64,000 bases of DNA from an uncultured Treponema sp. (GTDB lineage Bacteria > Spirochaetota > Spirochaetia > Treponematales > Treponemataceae): positions 1 through 64,000 of the forward strand of contig CAKUZR010000002.1 of NCBI GenBank assembly GCA_934718065.1, given 5' to 3'. The notes beneath the pieces are model-generated. The model was not told where the DNA came from and did no database searches. It worked only from the letters and a program-made list of their open reading frames with translations. The translations under genes were made by a program, and so were the position numbers. Positions 41,579 through 50,572 of this stretch are shown one piece after another (the first letter of the stretch is position 1; each line of letters starts with the position of its first letter).

Positions 41579-43352
41579 AAATTTAAGGAGGCAACGCTGT
41601 ACCAAAACGTTTGTTTTAAAAAATAGAAGAATTTCTATTTTCTTTGCTGTTTTATTTTTCTGTGGTTCCGGGATTTTTGCCGCGGATGTAGGTTCAAGGT
41701 TCGTCGATACGTCTGTAATGGATGCGATTTCATACTTTGTGGGCATGGGAAACTATGTGATCCAGATTGCATTGAATTTAGGCAGACTTTTGACTTTCGC
41801 CGGTTTTATCTGGACTTGCCTTCTGGTTGTGATGGGTCAGAAGAAAATGGCTGACATGCTTGTTGGAACTGCTGCGAAATGGCTTATGTTCTTTCTTGTT
41901 TTTTCTATGTATCCTGGGTTTTGCGCGGGTTTAAGAAGGCTTTCAACAGACATTGGAAACAAGGCTTCCGGCACATCTATAAGTTTCATAAACCGTGAGA
42001 TTACAAGTTTTTTCACTCAGATGGAAGAGCTTATTGCGGAAAATGATCCGGAGGTGGCAATGCAGAAGGCTCAGCTGGATGTTGAGGAGGAATTCCGGAG
42101 GCGGCGCGAGGAAGTTGATGAGGTCTACAAAACTCAGGAAACCGGCGTGCGCGTCAAAGACGACGAGCTTATGGCTCTTGCCCAGGCGAAGGACAGAAGT
42201 CTTTCCAGCGCAACGAAAAAGGCTCAGAAAAAAAGCGGAAAGGCTTATGAAAAAGCAAAAAAGAAATTCGAGGAGAAGCTTGCGGCGTTCAAGGATGTTC
42301 TTATCATCGATGAGTCGGATCAGCTTTCAAAATACAAGATGGATTTGTCTTTGAAAACAGCCTCCGGAGCTGATACTGGATTTATTTCGCCGAATTCTGT
42401 TTTTAAGGTTGTTGTCCTTATCACAGAAATTATGGCGGAATCTGAATTTACGCAAATCAAGGAAAACGGAGTCAAGGAAAACATCGGCACATTGTTCCTT
42501 CCGAATCTGCAGATAAAAAGACTTCAGAACATAATTCTTTCCGGTATCTGCGCGCTGGGAATGACGCTCACCTGCATTTTTGTTTTGATTCAATATATCA
42601 TGGCGATTATTGAATACGCTGTTATTTCGTCTTTTGCAGTTCTTCTTGTTCCGTGCATGCTGTTTGACGGCCTGAAGGATCTTTTCAACAAAATTCTTCC
42701 TAGTCTTATGGCTCAGGCTATAAAGCTTGTAATGATTATTGTCTGTCTTTACTGGTGCATTCTGAGTTTTGTCCAGATAGGCAAAAATATTATTTTAAAC
42801 GATGCCGCGTTTGACTTTAAGATTTTTGGTTTTGTTATTTTCAATCTTGTTCTTATTGTTGCAATCTGTTCAAATGCGCCTAAGCTTGCCACAACGCTTT
42901 TGACAGGGCAGCCGCAGATGAGCATGGGTGAATTTGCTGGCGCAGTTACGGGAATGTTCAAAGGTGTTTCTGGTGCTGCTGGCATTGCTGGCGGACTGGG
43001 AAAACTTGGTTCAAGCGCAGGAAAGAAAATAGCGGCAAAAGGCGCCAATTTCGCAGGAAACATGGCTCAGTCTTTTGGAGCTGCAAAACAGGCGTACAAG
43101 GAAGCAAAAGCGTCCGGAAAAGGCGGAGTGAAATCTGTTTTGAGCGGAGCTGGCGCATTTGCAAAGGAATCTGGCCGTCAGGCTGGAGATGGAATCAAGG
43201 AGCGTGTCAGCAACGTTGCAAGCGGAAAACATGGTCTTTCTTCTAGTTTCAGGACTCAGGCCAGGGAAGCAAGAAAGAAAGGCACTGAGCTTAAATATGG
43301 CGACTACTTGAAGCAGCGTGCGGCGAAAGGTGCTAAGAACGCGTCAAAATGA
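41520..43352 (+). CDS. TrbL/VirB6-type channel protein, start uncertain
   Basis: A polytopic membrane protein of the type IV secretion channel. A signal-like segment (RRISIFFAVLFFCGSGIFAA) is followed by membrane helices near residues 80-150, a charged coiled coil (about 165-260), and five or more helices (about 335-480). The end of the membrane part, LLTGQPQMSMGEFAGAVTGM, is typical of TrbL. A Gly/Ala/Lys-rich tail follows. There is no ATG, GTG or TTG in frame between the Shine-Dalgarno-like AAGGAGG (41585) and the signal segment; the only upstream ATG (41520) lies inside repeat copy 8. ATG 41719 would delete the signal segment. So the start is unresolved. The next gene overlaps the stop by four bases. 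Confidence 0.78.
   Translation: MQCNLKSATLHFLPVFCTFQNLRRQRCTKTFVLKNRRISIFFAVLFFCGSGIFAADVGSRFVDTSVMDAISYFVGMGNYVIQIALNLGRLLTFAGFIWTCLLVVMGQKKMADMLVGTAAKWLMFFLVFSMYPGFCAGLRRLSTDIGNKASGTSISFINREITSFFTQMEELIAENDPEVAMQKAQLDVEEEFRRRREEVDEVYKTQETGVRVKDDELMALAQAKDRSLSSATKKAQKKSGKAYEKAKKKFEEKLAAFKDVLIIDESDQLSKYKMDLSLKTASGADTGFISPNSVFKVVVLITEIMAESEFTQIKENGVKENIGTLFLPNLQIKRLQNIILSGICALGMTLTCIFVLIQYIMAIIEYAVISSFAVLLVPCMLFDGLKDLFNKILPSLMAQAIKLVMIIVCLYWCILSFVQIGKNIILNDAAFDFKIFGFVIFNLVLIVAICSNAPKLATTLLTGQPQMSMGEFAGAVTGMFKGVSGAAGIAGGLGKLGSSAGKKIAAKGANFAGNMAQSFGAAKQAYKEAKASGKGGVKSVLSGAGAFAKESGRQAGDGIKERVSNVASGKHGLSSSFRTQAREARKKGTELKYGDYLKQRAAKGAKNASK
41585..41617 (+). promoter_or_regulatory. Shared leader element, copy B (trbL)
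   Basis: AAGGAGG (41585-41591), CAACGCT, GTACCAAAAC (41599-41608), then a hairpin AAAAC-GTTT-GTTTT (41604-41617). Identical to copy C over most of its length. Confidence 0.62.
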
Positions 43353-43807
43353 AAGAAAGTGTGATGGTGAAAATTCCTGGCGGCGCAAATTATACGCTTT
43401 ATGCGGAAGGTGTGCTTCTCGGAATGGAATTTTACGGAGCGGATTATATTGTTACTTTGGATTTTTCTTATCCGGTTGTGCTTTACTACACTTTTCATTA
43501 TCACAGGCGGCTGTATATTATCATGCGCGCATCCGGCCGTGATGTGTACCGCTGCCATGATGTTTCAAGTCCGTTTTCAATTATAAGCCAGCTTCGAGGC
43601 CGTTCATTCGACCGTTTCAAGCGCAGCCTGGCCTATATTGTAAAAAAGACATCGGGCTTCCATCAGTTTCCGCCTGAATTTTATTTCAAGCTTAGTTTTA
43701 TATGCTCACAGGGAAAAAATGATATGGTCAATTTGAACAGGCTTATTGAAAAATATTATACGTGCCGGCAGGTTCTGAAGCCTGGAACTATTGATAATGC
43801 TTTTTAA
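43349..43807 (+). CDS. Hypothetical protein of the transfer region
   Basis: A 152-residue protein that overlaps trbL by four bases (ATGA), so it is co-translated with it. The sequence is aromatic and basic (YYTFHYHRRLYIIMRASGRD, FKRSLAYIVKKTSGFHQFPP), with no signal peptide and no clear membrane helix. No family is recognised. Its place in the transfer operon suggests an accessory transfer function. Confidence 0.65.
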   Translation: MKESVMVKIPGGANYTLYAEGVLLGMEFYGADYIVTLDFSYPVVLYYTFHYHRRLYIIMRASGRDVYRCHDVSSPFSIISQLRGRSFDRFKRSLAYIVKKTSGFHQFPPEFYFKLSFICSQGKNDMVNLNRLIEKYYTCRQVLKPGTIDNAF

Positions 43808-43858
43808 TAATATTATTATAACCGTAGGTTTCATGTCCTGCTGGAAAAGAGGTGTTTT

Positions 43859-44053
43859 ATGGCGGCAAAAAAAGAATTTGCAAAACCGATGAGTTTCAGC
43901 GCAAGCCCTAAGCTGTATGAAACGTTGAATTCATATTGCTCAAAGAAAGGCTGCACCAGAAGCTGGCTTATTGCAAAGGCTGTTGAACAGTATCTTGAAA
44001 GCGGAACTGCCGAAAAAGATGCTTATGAAGCTTCTGCCGGCAATATGGACTGA
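43859..44053 (+). CDS. Orphan ribbon-helix-helix antitoxin-like protein
   Basis: A 64-residue protein, PMSFSASPKLYETLNSYCSK, GCTRSWLIAKAVEQYLES. It aligns with the antitoxin at 36484 over YC-x3-GC-x-RSW-x3-KA-x-E-x-YL, but lacks the longer acidic toxin-binding tail. GAGGTG precedes the ATG. It lies between transfer genes without a toxin; it could regulate transfer genes or be a truncated antitoxin. Confidence 0.7.
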   Translation: MAAKKEFAKPMSFSASPKLYETLNSYCSKKGCTRSWLIAKAVEQYLESGTAEKDAYEASAGNMD

Positions 44054-44074
44054 AAAGTTTTCAGGGGGATTTGC

Positions 44075-44365
44075 ATGTTGGAAATTCTTATTGGCTGTTT
44101 ATTTGCTGGTTTTGCAATTATTGTTTTTATTTTTACAGTGGGGCATATCCAGGAGATTATCGGGATTCTTACAAGACCGTTTGTAGCGCTTCTTGAAGAA
44201 TGGGGAAAAGGGGCTTTGATTGTCATAGGAATTGTCGTGGGCGTGGTTCTTCTGATTGTTCTTATTGCAAAGCTTTCAGACTTCGCCGGCGAAAGCGGAA
44301 AGAAAGACAAACGGTATGATGAATACAATGAAAGCATAAACAATATTCTTTCAAAGTTTAATTGA
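44075..44365 (+). CDS. Small two-helix membrane protein
   Basis: A 96-residue protein with two membrane segments (LEILIGCLFAGFAIIVFIFT and LIVIGIVVGVVLLIVLIAKL) and a charged C-terminal tail (ESGKKDKRYDEYNESINNIL). GGGGG precedes the ATG by 6 bases. The size and topology fit small T4SS or entry-exclusion proteins, but no family is seen. Confidence 0.6.
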   Translation: MLEILIGCLFAGFAIIVFIFTVGHIQEIIGILTRPFVALLEEWGKGALIVIGIVVGVVLLIVLIAKLSDFAGESGKKDKRYDEYNESINNILSKFN

Positions 44366-44383
44366 TTTTTGTAAAAAAAATAG

Positions 44384-44420
44384 CAAAGTGCAGGATGTAA
44401 AAAGTTCTGCACTTTTCAAA
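44384..44420 (+). repeat. GTGCAA palindromic repeat, copy 9 (diverged)
   Basis: AAAGTGCAG and CTGCACTTTT form the stem around GATGTAAAAAGTT. The flank CAAAATTTAAGGAGG equals that after copy 8. It can act as a terminator for the preceding gene. Confidence 0.75.
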
Positions 44421-44424
44421 ATTT

Positions 44425-44457
44425 AAGGAGGCAACGCCGTACCAAAACTTTAGTTTT
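44425..44457 (+). promoter_or_regulatory. Shared leader element, copy C (giant lipoprotein)
   Basis: AAGGAGG (44425-44431), CAACGCC, GTACCAAAAC (44439-44448), hairpin AAAAC-TTTA-GTTTT (44444-44457), and ATG at 44462. The Shine-Dalgarno-like block is 30 bases before the ATG. Confidence 0.65.
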
Positions 44458-44461
44458 TTCA

Positions 44462-47400
44462 ATGCGCAGACTTTGCGCTGCTGTCATGCTGATTTTTTCA
44501 GCATTGTTTGTTTCATGCGATTTTTTCGCGGATGGAAATGATGATTCAAAAGAAGAATCTTCAATTAATTCAATAAAGCTTTCTTCAAGCAGCATAACAC
44601 TTCAGGCTGGCGGAATTTCGTACATTGCCTATTCAGTCAGTCCTTCCGGAAAATATATTACGCCGGAATGGAGCTATGACAATTCAATAATTGAAATTGA
44701 GCCTCAGTCAAGCGGTGCTGTTGTAAAAGGTTTGAAGGAAGGCGAAACTTCTCTTACTGTTTCCTACCAGAAATGTTCTGCGACCGCGATTGTAAAAGTT
44801 TCAGGTTTTTCAGAAACTTATCTGGACACAACAGAGCCTTACATTTATTCAAACACACAGATTGTGAACCTGGAGCCTGGCGACACTGAAACTGTTTCAG
44901 TGTCCCTTTACAATGGTTCTGCCGCGGATATTGACGGCTATTCATGGACGATTGACAGTCCTGCGGCGGCAAGTCTTCAGCCTACCGGCCAGTATTGCAA
45001 GATTCTGGCGAAAAGCATAGGCTACGCCAGGATAAAAGTAACACACACAAAATCAAGCGAGCCGTACTACATCGGTGTCTACGTTCTTGATGACCTTACA
45101 AAAGCGACCTACATGACCACAAAGCAGAATCTTTCTACAATAAAAGTGAAGGACGGCGACAAGACAATTTCTGTTTCTCTTGAAAATCCTAAGAGCGAAA
45201 CTTATGAGAACGGCTTTTCATGGGAAGTTACGGAGGGCGCGGAAAGCATTTCTATCACTCCGAACAGAAAAGAATGTATTGTTACGCCTTTGAAAACCGG
45301 AGTCGCCACAATCAGGGTAAAACATCCGGATGCGTTGTATCCGCTGGAAATCCGTGTTCGTGTGATTGAAATTGTTGAAAACGTGTACATCGAGCCGAGC
45401 GAAACTCAGGTGAATCTTTCAGGAACTGGCGAGAACACAAAAACAATTTCCGTAAAGCTGAACGGAATTGAAGACGGCAAGTATTCCGCTGATGAATTCA
45501 AATACGAGGTCATCCAGGAAAACGAGGTTATTCAGTACAGTTCTTTTTCAAACCAGATTGTTGTAACTGGTGTTCACAACGGAGCCGCGCAGATTTACGT
45601 GAGCCACCCAGTCAGCCTGAAAAAAAGGCAGATTCTTGTTGTCTGTGAAAACCAGATTGCGGATGCGGTTGATGCGAGCGTAACCATAAACACAACGCAG
45701 GATTACATCAAGACAAAAGTCGGCGCGGAGGAAACAAATCTGAAAATCACTCTTGAAGGCGGAATTGACGGAGACGAAAGCCGCTTCACATGGAGCGTAA
45801 AGGAAAACCCGGCGGACGGAGCTTCCAGCGTGATTCAGGTTTCAACCGCAAACGGAACTGTTGAAAATGCAAGGATGGCTGGAGCGTCCTACGTCTTTGC
45901 AAACTGCTACATAAAACCGCTTTCTGAAGGAACGGCGACAATCACAATATCTCATCCGCGGTGCTATTACACGCGTGAAATTCTTGTGAAAGTTCTGAAC
46001 AAGGACGCTGTCCTGGAGCAGCAGTATTATTTTTCCGGCGCGGGAATTCTGAAATTTCTTAATTCCGAGACTGCAAGCTATTCTGTAAGTCTTGTTGGCG
46101 CAAAGGAAAGTGAAAAGAGCGCGATTTCATGGGCAACTGAAAACGATTATCTGAAAATCAATGCGAATGGCGAGGCCGCGGAAATTTCAAGCTCAGGAAC
46201 TGGAAACTGTGTTGGAAACATTAGCATTTCACATCCGAAAGCTTCAACTCCGAAAGATGTTCTTGTTCTGACTGCCGACACTGCGGAAGAGCTTGAAAGC
46301 ATGAAGGCTTTTTATTCCGACAAAACTTATTATTCTGTGAACGTTGGAAAAACAGCCGGAGTTTTTGTGAATTCAGTCGGTTTTGACAGTTATAATGAAG
46401 AAACTGATGAAACAGAGCAGTTCGACTTTTCTTCTGTGGCTTCCCAGGTTGTCTGGCAAAGCTCGGATTATAATGTCTGCAGCGTTGAAAAACCTAACGC
46501 TTCAAATCCGCTTTACGGCGTTGTTCAAGGAATAAAATCCGGAACGGCGAAAATTACTGTTTCGTACCTGGACACAAAGGCTTCGTTCAATGTTACGGTT
46601 TATCCGGAAAATGTTGAAATCGGCGAAATTGAAAAATCTGTTTATCTTTCTGCGTACAACAATGTAGTAATTCTTTCGAAAGCCGGGGAAATCAAGGAAT
46701 TTTCAGTAACTCCGGTGGGGCTTGCGGCTTCCGACTTCAAGGATATTGAATGGAGCGTTGCGGATGAAAGCATTGCGACTGTTGTTCCGAACGGTGAAAA
46801 GGCTACAATCACAGCGCAGAAGGAAGGCGAAACAACAATTTCTGTTTCCCACCAAAAAAGCGAGAATACCCTTAAAGTCAATGTGCGCATTGGAAGCGAA
46901 TATGTTACCGAAGGTGTAAATCCTGTTGTTCATATTGCCACGAACACTGATGTCATAACGGTTCTTAAGGACAGCGGAAATTATTCACTTTCAGCGTCGC
47001 TTGTGAATGCAAATGAAGAGGACGGGCTTTCAGGATTTTCTTTTGAGATAGATGATTCAAGCGTTGCGGAGATTACTGCCCAGTATCCTACTGGAAAAGC
47101 GTATATCAAGCCGGTCTCAGCAGGCCAGGCGGAAATTACTGTTCTTCACGGAAAGGCGAAATATCCAAAGAAAGTCCTGGTTGTTGTTGGAAACACAAAG
47201 GAAGAGCTTGCCGGATTCACATATCTTTCAACGAACCAGAATGTTGTGAATATTGGCGAGGGAAACACGAAAACTGTTTCCGTAACGATTGAAAATTCAG
47301 CGGAGGTTTTTCTTGACGGTTACAGCTGGAAAAGCGAAAACCCGGAGATTGCCTCGATTGTTTCCACAACGGCCGGCTCTGCGATGGTGAAAGGAAACAA

Positions 47401-50400
47401 AATCGGTGTTACGCGGCTTGTTGTTACGCACAGCGCATGCACAATTTCAACTCCGCTTGAAATAATAATTCAGGTTGTTGATCCTGTGGCCGCCGCCGCT
47501 TGCCCATGGATTACTGCGACGCCGCCAATTGTCAATCTTATAGAAAATTCCGGATGGAGCACATTGAATGCTGTTCTTGAGGGCGGTTCTGAGGATGACG
47601 CGAAGGATTTTGTCTGGCAATGCTCCGATCCTGATGTTCTGAATCTTTACGGACAGAATGGAACCGCGAAAGTCCAGGCAAGAAAAGCTGGAACTGCGGT
47701 CATAAAAATTTCCCATCCAAAGGCGATTTATCCGGCTCAGATTCGGGCAATCTGCGATTCAGCGGCTTCCACTGAATATTCAATAAGCGTTTCCGGCGGA
47801 AATATTCTTAGCCTTAAGCCCGATGCCGGCGACACAAGCATAACTGCGACTCTTATTAACGGCGGAACTACAGACAAGTACAATTTCAACTGGTCTCTTG
47901 ATGTGTACGATGTTGTTGAGCTTACGTATTCTGCAAACACGGCGGTGATTACGCCTTTGAAGGAAGGCTCCGCGACGCTTACAGTTTCGCATCCGAAATC
48001 AGCGTTCGACCAGCAGATAAAAATCAAGGTCCAGCAGTACGACACATTCGGTTTTTCCGGAAATTCAAAGAAGATTACGGAAGGAACGTCGAGCTTTATT
48101 TCTATGCAGATTCCGGCGAGCAGCGTTGAAACTTATGTTTCTTACAGAAGCGCGAACGAGAAAATCTGCAAAATAAGCGGAACAAAGGCTGTCTGCGAGC
48201 TTACAGGAACCGGGAACGGAACAACGACTGTTTACGCCGACCTTGTTGCCAAAAAAACTGATTCCGTGCTTTCCACGGCGGAAATGCTTGTCTATGTTGA
48301 AAAGGCTGCTGAAAACCTTACGTACATAACCGGCGACGGAGGAATTTCTTCAACTTTCTCAATGTCGAAGGGAACGAATAAAATTCTTTCCGCGGAGCTT
48401 GTCGGCCAGGATGTGAAAATCACCGACCAGCCGAATCTTTCCTGGGTAAGCTCAAATCCTGGAATTGTAAAAATCAACGGAACAGATACAACCGGAAAAG
48501 CGACCGGCGCAAGCGTGTATGTTGAGGCAGTTGAATCCGGGGAATGCACAATCACGGTGAGCCACCCGAAAAGCAACACAGATATGGTTTACAGGATTAT
48601 TGTTCCTGGCTCAGAAGCCGCGACTGTTTCCCTGAACAAAAGTTTCGTTACTCTTGAAAAAGGCAAGACAACGGAAATCAAGGCGACAATTGAAGGCGGT
48701 TCCAGCAAGGACTACAAATCTCTTGTTTGGACAATCGACAAGGTTGGCGGAACGGAAATCGCAAGCCCGATGGGAAGCGGCCAGACTGTCACAGTTTATG
48801 CGCTTCAGCCTGGAACTTGTGTTCTGCGGTGTTCCCTTGCAAACGGAGAATACGCGGAATGCACTGTAAAAGTTGAATCCTCAAAATCGCTTTCTTTTGA
48901 CAGGCAGGTTCTTACCGTAGAGCCGGCGCACACAAAAACTTTCACGTACAAGATAAGCCCGGCGGACGCTTCAATTGAATGGGTTTATTCCGGCGCGGTG
49001 GACGGTTCAGACTACATAAACATAATCTACGATCCTGAAGCGCGCGAAGTTGACGGCGGAATCGGAAAAGGAACTGTTACAATTGAAGGCATAAAAGAAG
49101 GAAATGTTAACTTGAACGCGGTTTCTAGCTACGGAAACAAAGCTCAGATTCAAATCCGCTGCGAATGGAACTATGAGTTCAGCATTGAATCGGCGGTTCT
49201 TATGAATATGAACGAGGAATCGGAATACCATCTTGAATATTCAGTAAGCCCAGCGGATGCGGAATTTGAATTTTCAGGCGCGGCTCTGGCAAGCATTGAA
49301 ACATATACAGAAAACTCAAAACGGAAAATAAAGAATGTTTCAACCGGAAGCGGCAAAGGCTATTTTGTGCTTAAACCGAACACTGAAATCACCGCGCAGG
49401 AGCTTTACGTTAAGGCAAGAAACCCGAACCTGAACACAGGAAGCTCAAAAGGCGATTTTATAGGCGACAAGACAATTTCCATAAACTGCTATTACAAGAA
49501 TCTTTCTCTTAACCTCTCGCTGGAAAGCGACGGAAAATTCAGCAGCGTGAAAAAAGCTCAGAATTCCGCTAACAGCATAATCTACATGGGAGACGGTGAA
49601 ACCGCAAAACTTCTGTTCAGCTTTGGAGAAGGAAAAACTTCCGCAAAAATAACAAGCGCCGAATTCAAGTGGGAAGGCTCTTCCGCCGCCGAATACGGCG
49701 AAAACCAGACCGCCGCCAACATGGTTGATGCCGTAAAGTTTGACGCCGCCTCCGGAAAATACGTGGCAACCCTGCAGAAGATTTGCTCGGACAAGGTGGA
49801 GGAAGGTTACTGGGTAACAGAAGCATATCGACCTACTTATTATGGAAATAAAATTTTAAACTGGAAAACAACATTGGAATGGTGGCTTGGCCGTTTTGAG
49901 AATCATTCTACCGACCATAGAAGTTCGCTTGGCTTGTTTTCTACTGATTACTCGACATTTTCACAATATAACCGGAAAGGACCTGACGCAAGCAGTATGC
50001 AGACGCATTGCAGCAACAATAAAATTTTCTATCTTTGGGCTGGAGGACAGAATGGACGTAAAGACCATTGGTCTAACACTGATGTCAATAATCGTGCAAT
50101 TCCTGAAAAATCAGCAGCTTTCGGAAAGGTAATGGATTCATCTTTAAACGGATTCTATTCAAATCAGGAATTCTGGAATATTGCATATTGGTGGTGTCCT
50201 GGAGATCAAAGACTGTCAACTTCTGATACATCTGATGGCGATTATTGGTATAAGGTTGAGTATAACCCCGAAATTTGGAGTCCGAACTCATCTTATGGCG
50301 GACATGCGAGTTATCATATGGAAATAGACCCTCATATAATGTCAGAAAATGTTGTTGCTACAGAAGGGTATTCAGGCAGCACAGCTCCACAAAACGTTGG

Positions 50401-50515
50401 CACAATCGGAATTCTTGAAGTTTACTATTCACATTTAGGAAGCGAATCAAAAGTTCAAATTCCGGTGATGCTGGAAATACGCCAGTGCGAAAAAAATCTT
50501 AAGACCTCAAAATAA
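44462..50515 (+). CDS. Giant lipoprotein with about 16 bacterial Ig-like repeats
   Basis: A 2,017-residue exported lipoprotein. The signal peptide (MRRLCAAVMLIFSALFVSC) ends with a lipobox-like LFVSC, so Cys19 is lipidated. From about residue 35 to 1,650 there are about 16 Big_2-like units of 85-115 residues, many ending in xxIxISHPKxxxPxxIxVxV. The C-terminal 235 residues (after about residue 1,785) are different: no Ig signature, rich in Trp/Tyr/Ser/Asn (WWLGRFENHSTDHRSSLGLF). Ig-like arrays extend binding domains from the cell, as in adhesins. It lies within the transfer region, so it may hold mating cells together or bind host surfaces. Confidence 0.85.
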   Translation: MRRLCAAVMLIFSALFVSCDFFADGNDDSKEESSINSIKLSSSSITLQAGGISYIAYSVSPSGKYITPEWSYDNSIIEIEPQSSGAVVKGLKEGETSLTVSYQKCSATAIVKVSGFSETYLDTTEPYIYSNTQIVNLEPGDTETVSVSLYNGSAADIDGYSWTIDSPAAASLQPTGQYCKILAKSIGYARIKVTHTKSSEPYYIGVYVLDDLTKATYMTTKQNLSTIKVKDGDKTISVSLENPKSETYENGFSWEVTEGAESISITPNRKECIVTPLKTGVATIRVKHPDALYPLEIRVRVIEIVENVYIEPSETQVNLSGTGENTKTISVKLNGIEDGKYSADEFKYEVIQENEVIQYSSFSNQIVVTGVHNGAAQIYVSHPVSLKKRQILVVCENQIADAVDASVTINTTQDYIKTKVGAEETNLKITLEGGIDGDESRFTWSVKENPADGASSVIQVSTANGTVENARMAGASYVFANCYIKPLSEGTATITISHPRCYYTREILVKVLNKDAVLEQQYYFSGAGILKFLNSETASYSVSLVGAKESEKSAISWATENDYLKINANGEAAEISSSGTGNCVGNISISHPKASTPKDVLVLTADTAEELESMKAFYSDKTYYSVNVGKTAGVFVNSVGFDSYNEETDETEQFDFSSVASQVVWQSSDYNVCSVEKPNASNPLYGVVQGIKSGTAKITVSYLDTKASFNVTVYPENVEIGEIEKSVYLSAYNNVVILSKAGEIKEFSVTPVGLAASDFKDIEWSVADESIATVVPNGEKATITAQKEGETTISVSHQKSENTLKVNVRIGSEYVTEGVNPVVHIATNTDVITVLKDSGNYSLSASLVNANEEDGLSGFSFEIDDSSVAEITAQYPTGKAYIKPVSAGQAEITVLHGKAKYPKKVLVVVGNTKEELAGFTYLSTNQNVVNIGEGNTKTVSVTIENSAEVFLDGYSWKSENPEIASIVSTTAGSAMVKGNKIGVTRLVVTHSACTISTPLEIIIQVVDPVAAAACPWITATPPIVNLIENSGWSTLNAVLEGGSEDDAKDFVWQCSDPDVLNLYGQNGTAKVQARKAGTAVIKISHPKAIYPAQIRAICDSAASTEYSISVSGGNILSLKPDAGDTSITATLINGGTTDKYNFNWSLDVYDVVELTYSANTAVITPLKEGSATLTVSHPKSAFDQQIKIKVQQYDTFGFSGNSKKITEGTSSFISMQIPASSVETYVSYRSANEKICKISGTKAVCELTGTGNGTTTVYADLVAKKTDSVLSTAEMLVYVEKAAENLTYITGDGGISSTFSMSKGTNKILSAELVGQDVKITDQPNLSWVSSNPGIVKINGTDTTGKATGASVYVEAVESGECTITVSHPKSNTDMVYRIIVPGSEAATVSLNKSFVTLEKGKTTEIKATIEGGSSKDYKSLVWTIDKVGGTEIASPMGSGQTVTVYALQPGTCVLRCSLANGEYAECTVKVESSKSLSFDRQVLTVEPAHTKTFTYKISPADASIEWVYSGAVDGSDYINIIYDPEAREVDGGIGKGTVTIEGIKEGNVNLNAVSSYGNKAQIQIRCEWNYEFSIESAVLMNMNEESEYHLEYSVSPADAEFEFSGAALASIETYTENSKRKIKNVSTGSGKGYFVLKPNTEITAQELYVKARNPNLNTGSSKGDFIGDKTISINCYYKNLSLNLSLESDGKFSSVKKAQNSANSIIYMGDGETAKLLFSFGEGKTSAKITSAEFKWEGSSAAEYGENQTAANMVDAVKFDAASGKYVATLQKICSDKVEEGYWVTEAYRPTYYGNKILNWKTTLEWWLGRFENHSTDHRSSLGLFSTDYSTFSQYNRKGPDASSMQTHCSNNKIFYLWAGGQNGRKDHWSNTDVNNRAIPEKSAAFGKVMDSSLNGFYSNQEFWNIAYWWCPGDQRLSTSDTSDGDYWYKVEYNPEIWSPNSSYGGHASYHMEIDPHIMSENVVATEGYSGSTAPQNVGTIGILEVYYSHLGSESKVQIPVMLEIRQCEKNLKTSK

Positions 50516-50534
50516 GTGTTATTCTCTTTTTTCT

Positions 50535-50572
50535 CGTGTCAAGCGGAACACTCCGCTTGACACGGGGGGGGG
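50535..50572 (+). repeat. Perfect hairpin followed by a G9 tract
   Basis: CGTGTCAAGCGGA (50535-50547) and TCCGCTTGACACG (50552-50564) are perfect 13-base arms; G9 (50564-50572) follows instead of a T run, so it is not a normal terminator. The ATG of the next gene is 33 bases downstream. Confidence 0.8.

Noticed and set aside
44462..50515. Diversity-generating retroelement target
   Set aside because: No reverse transcriptase gene or template repeat is in the window.
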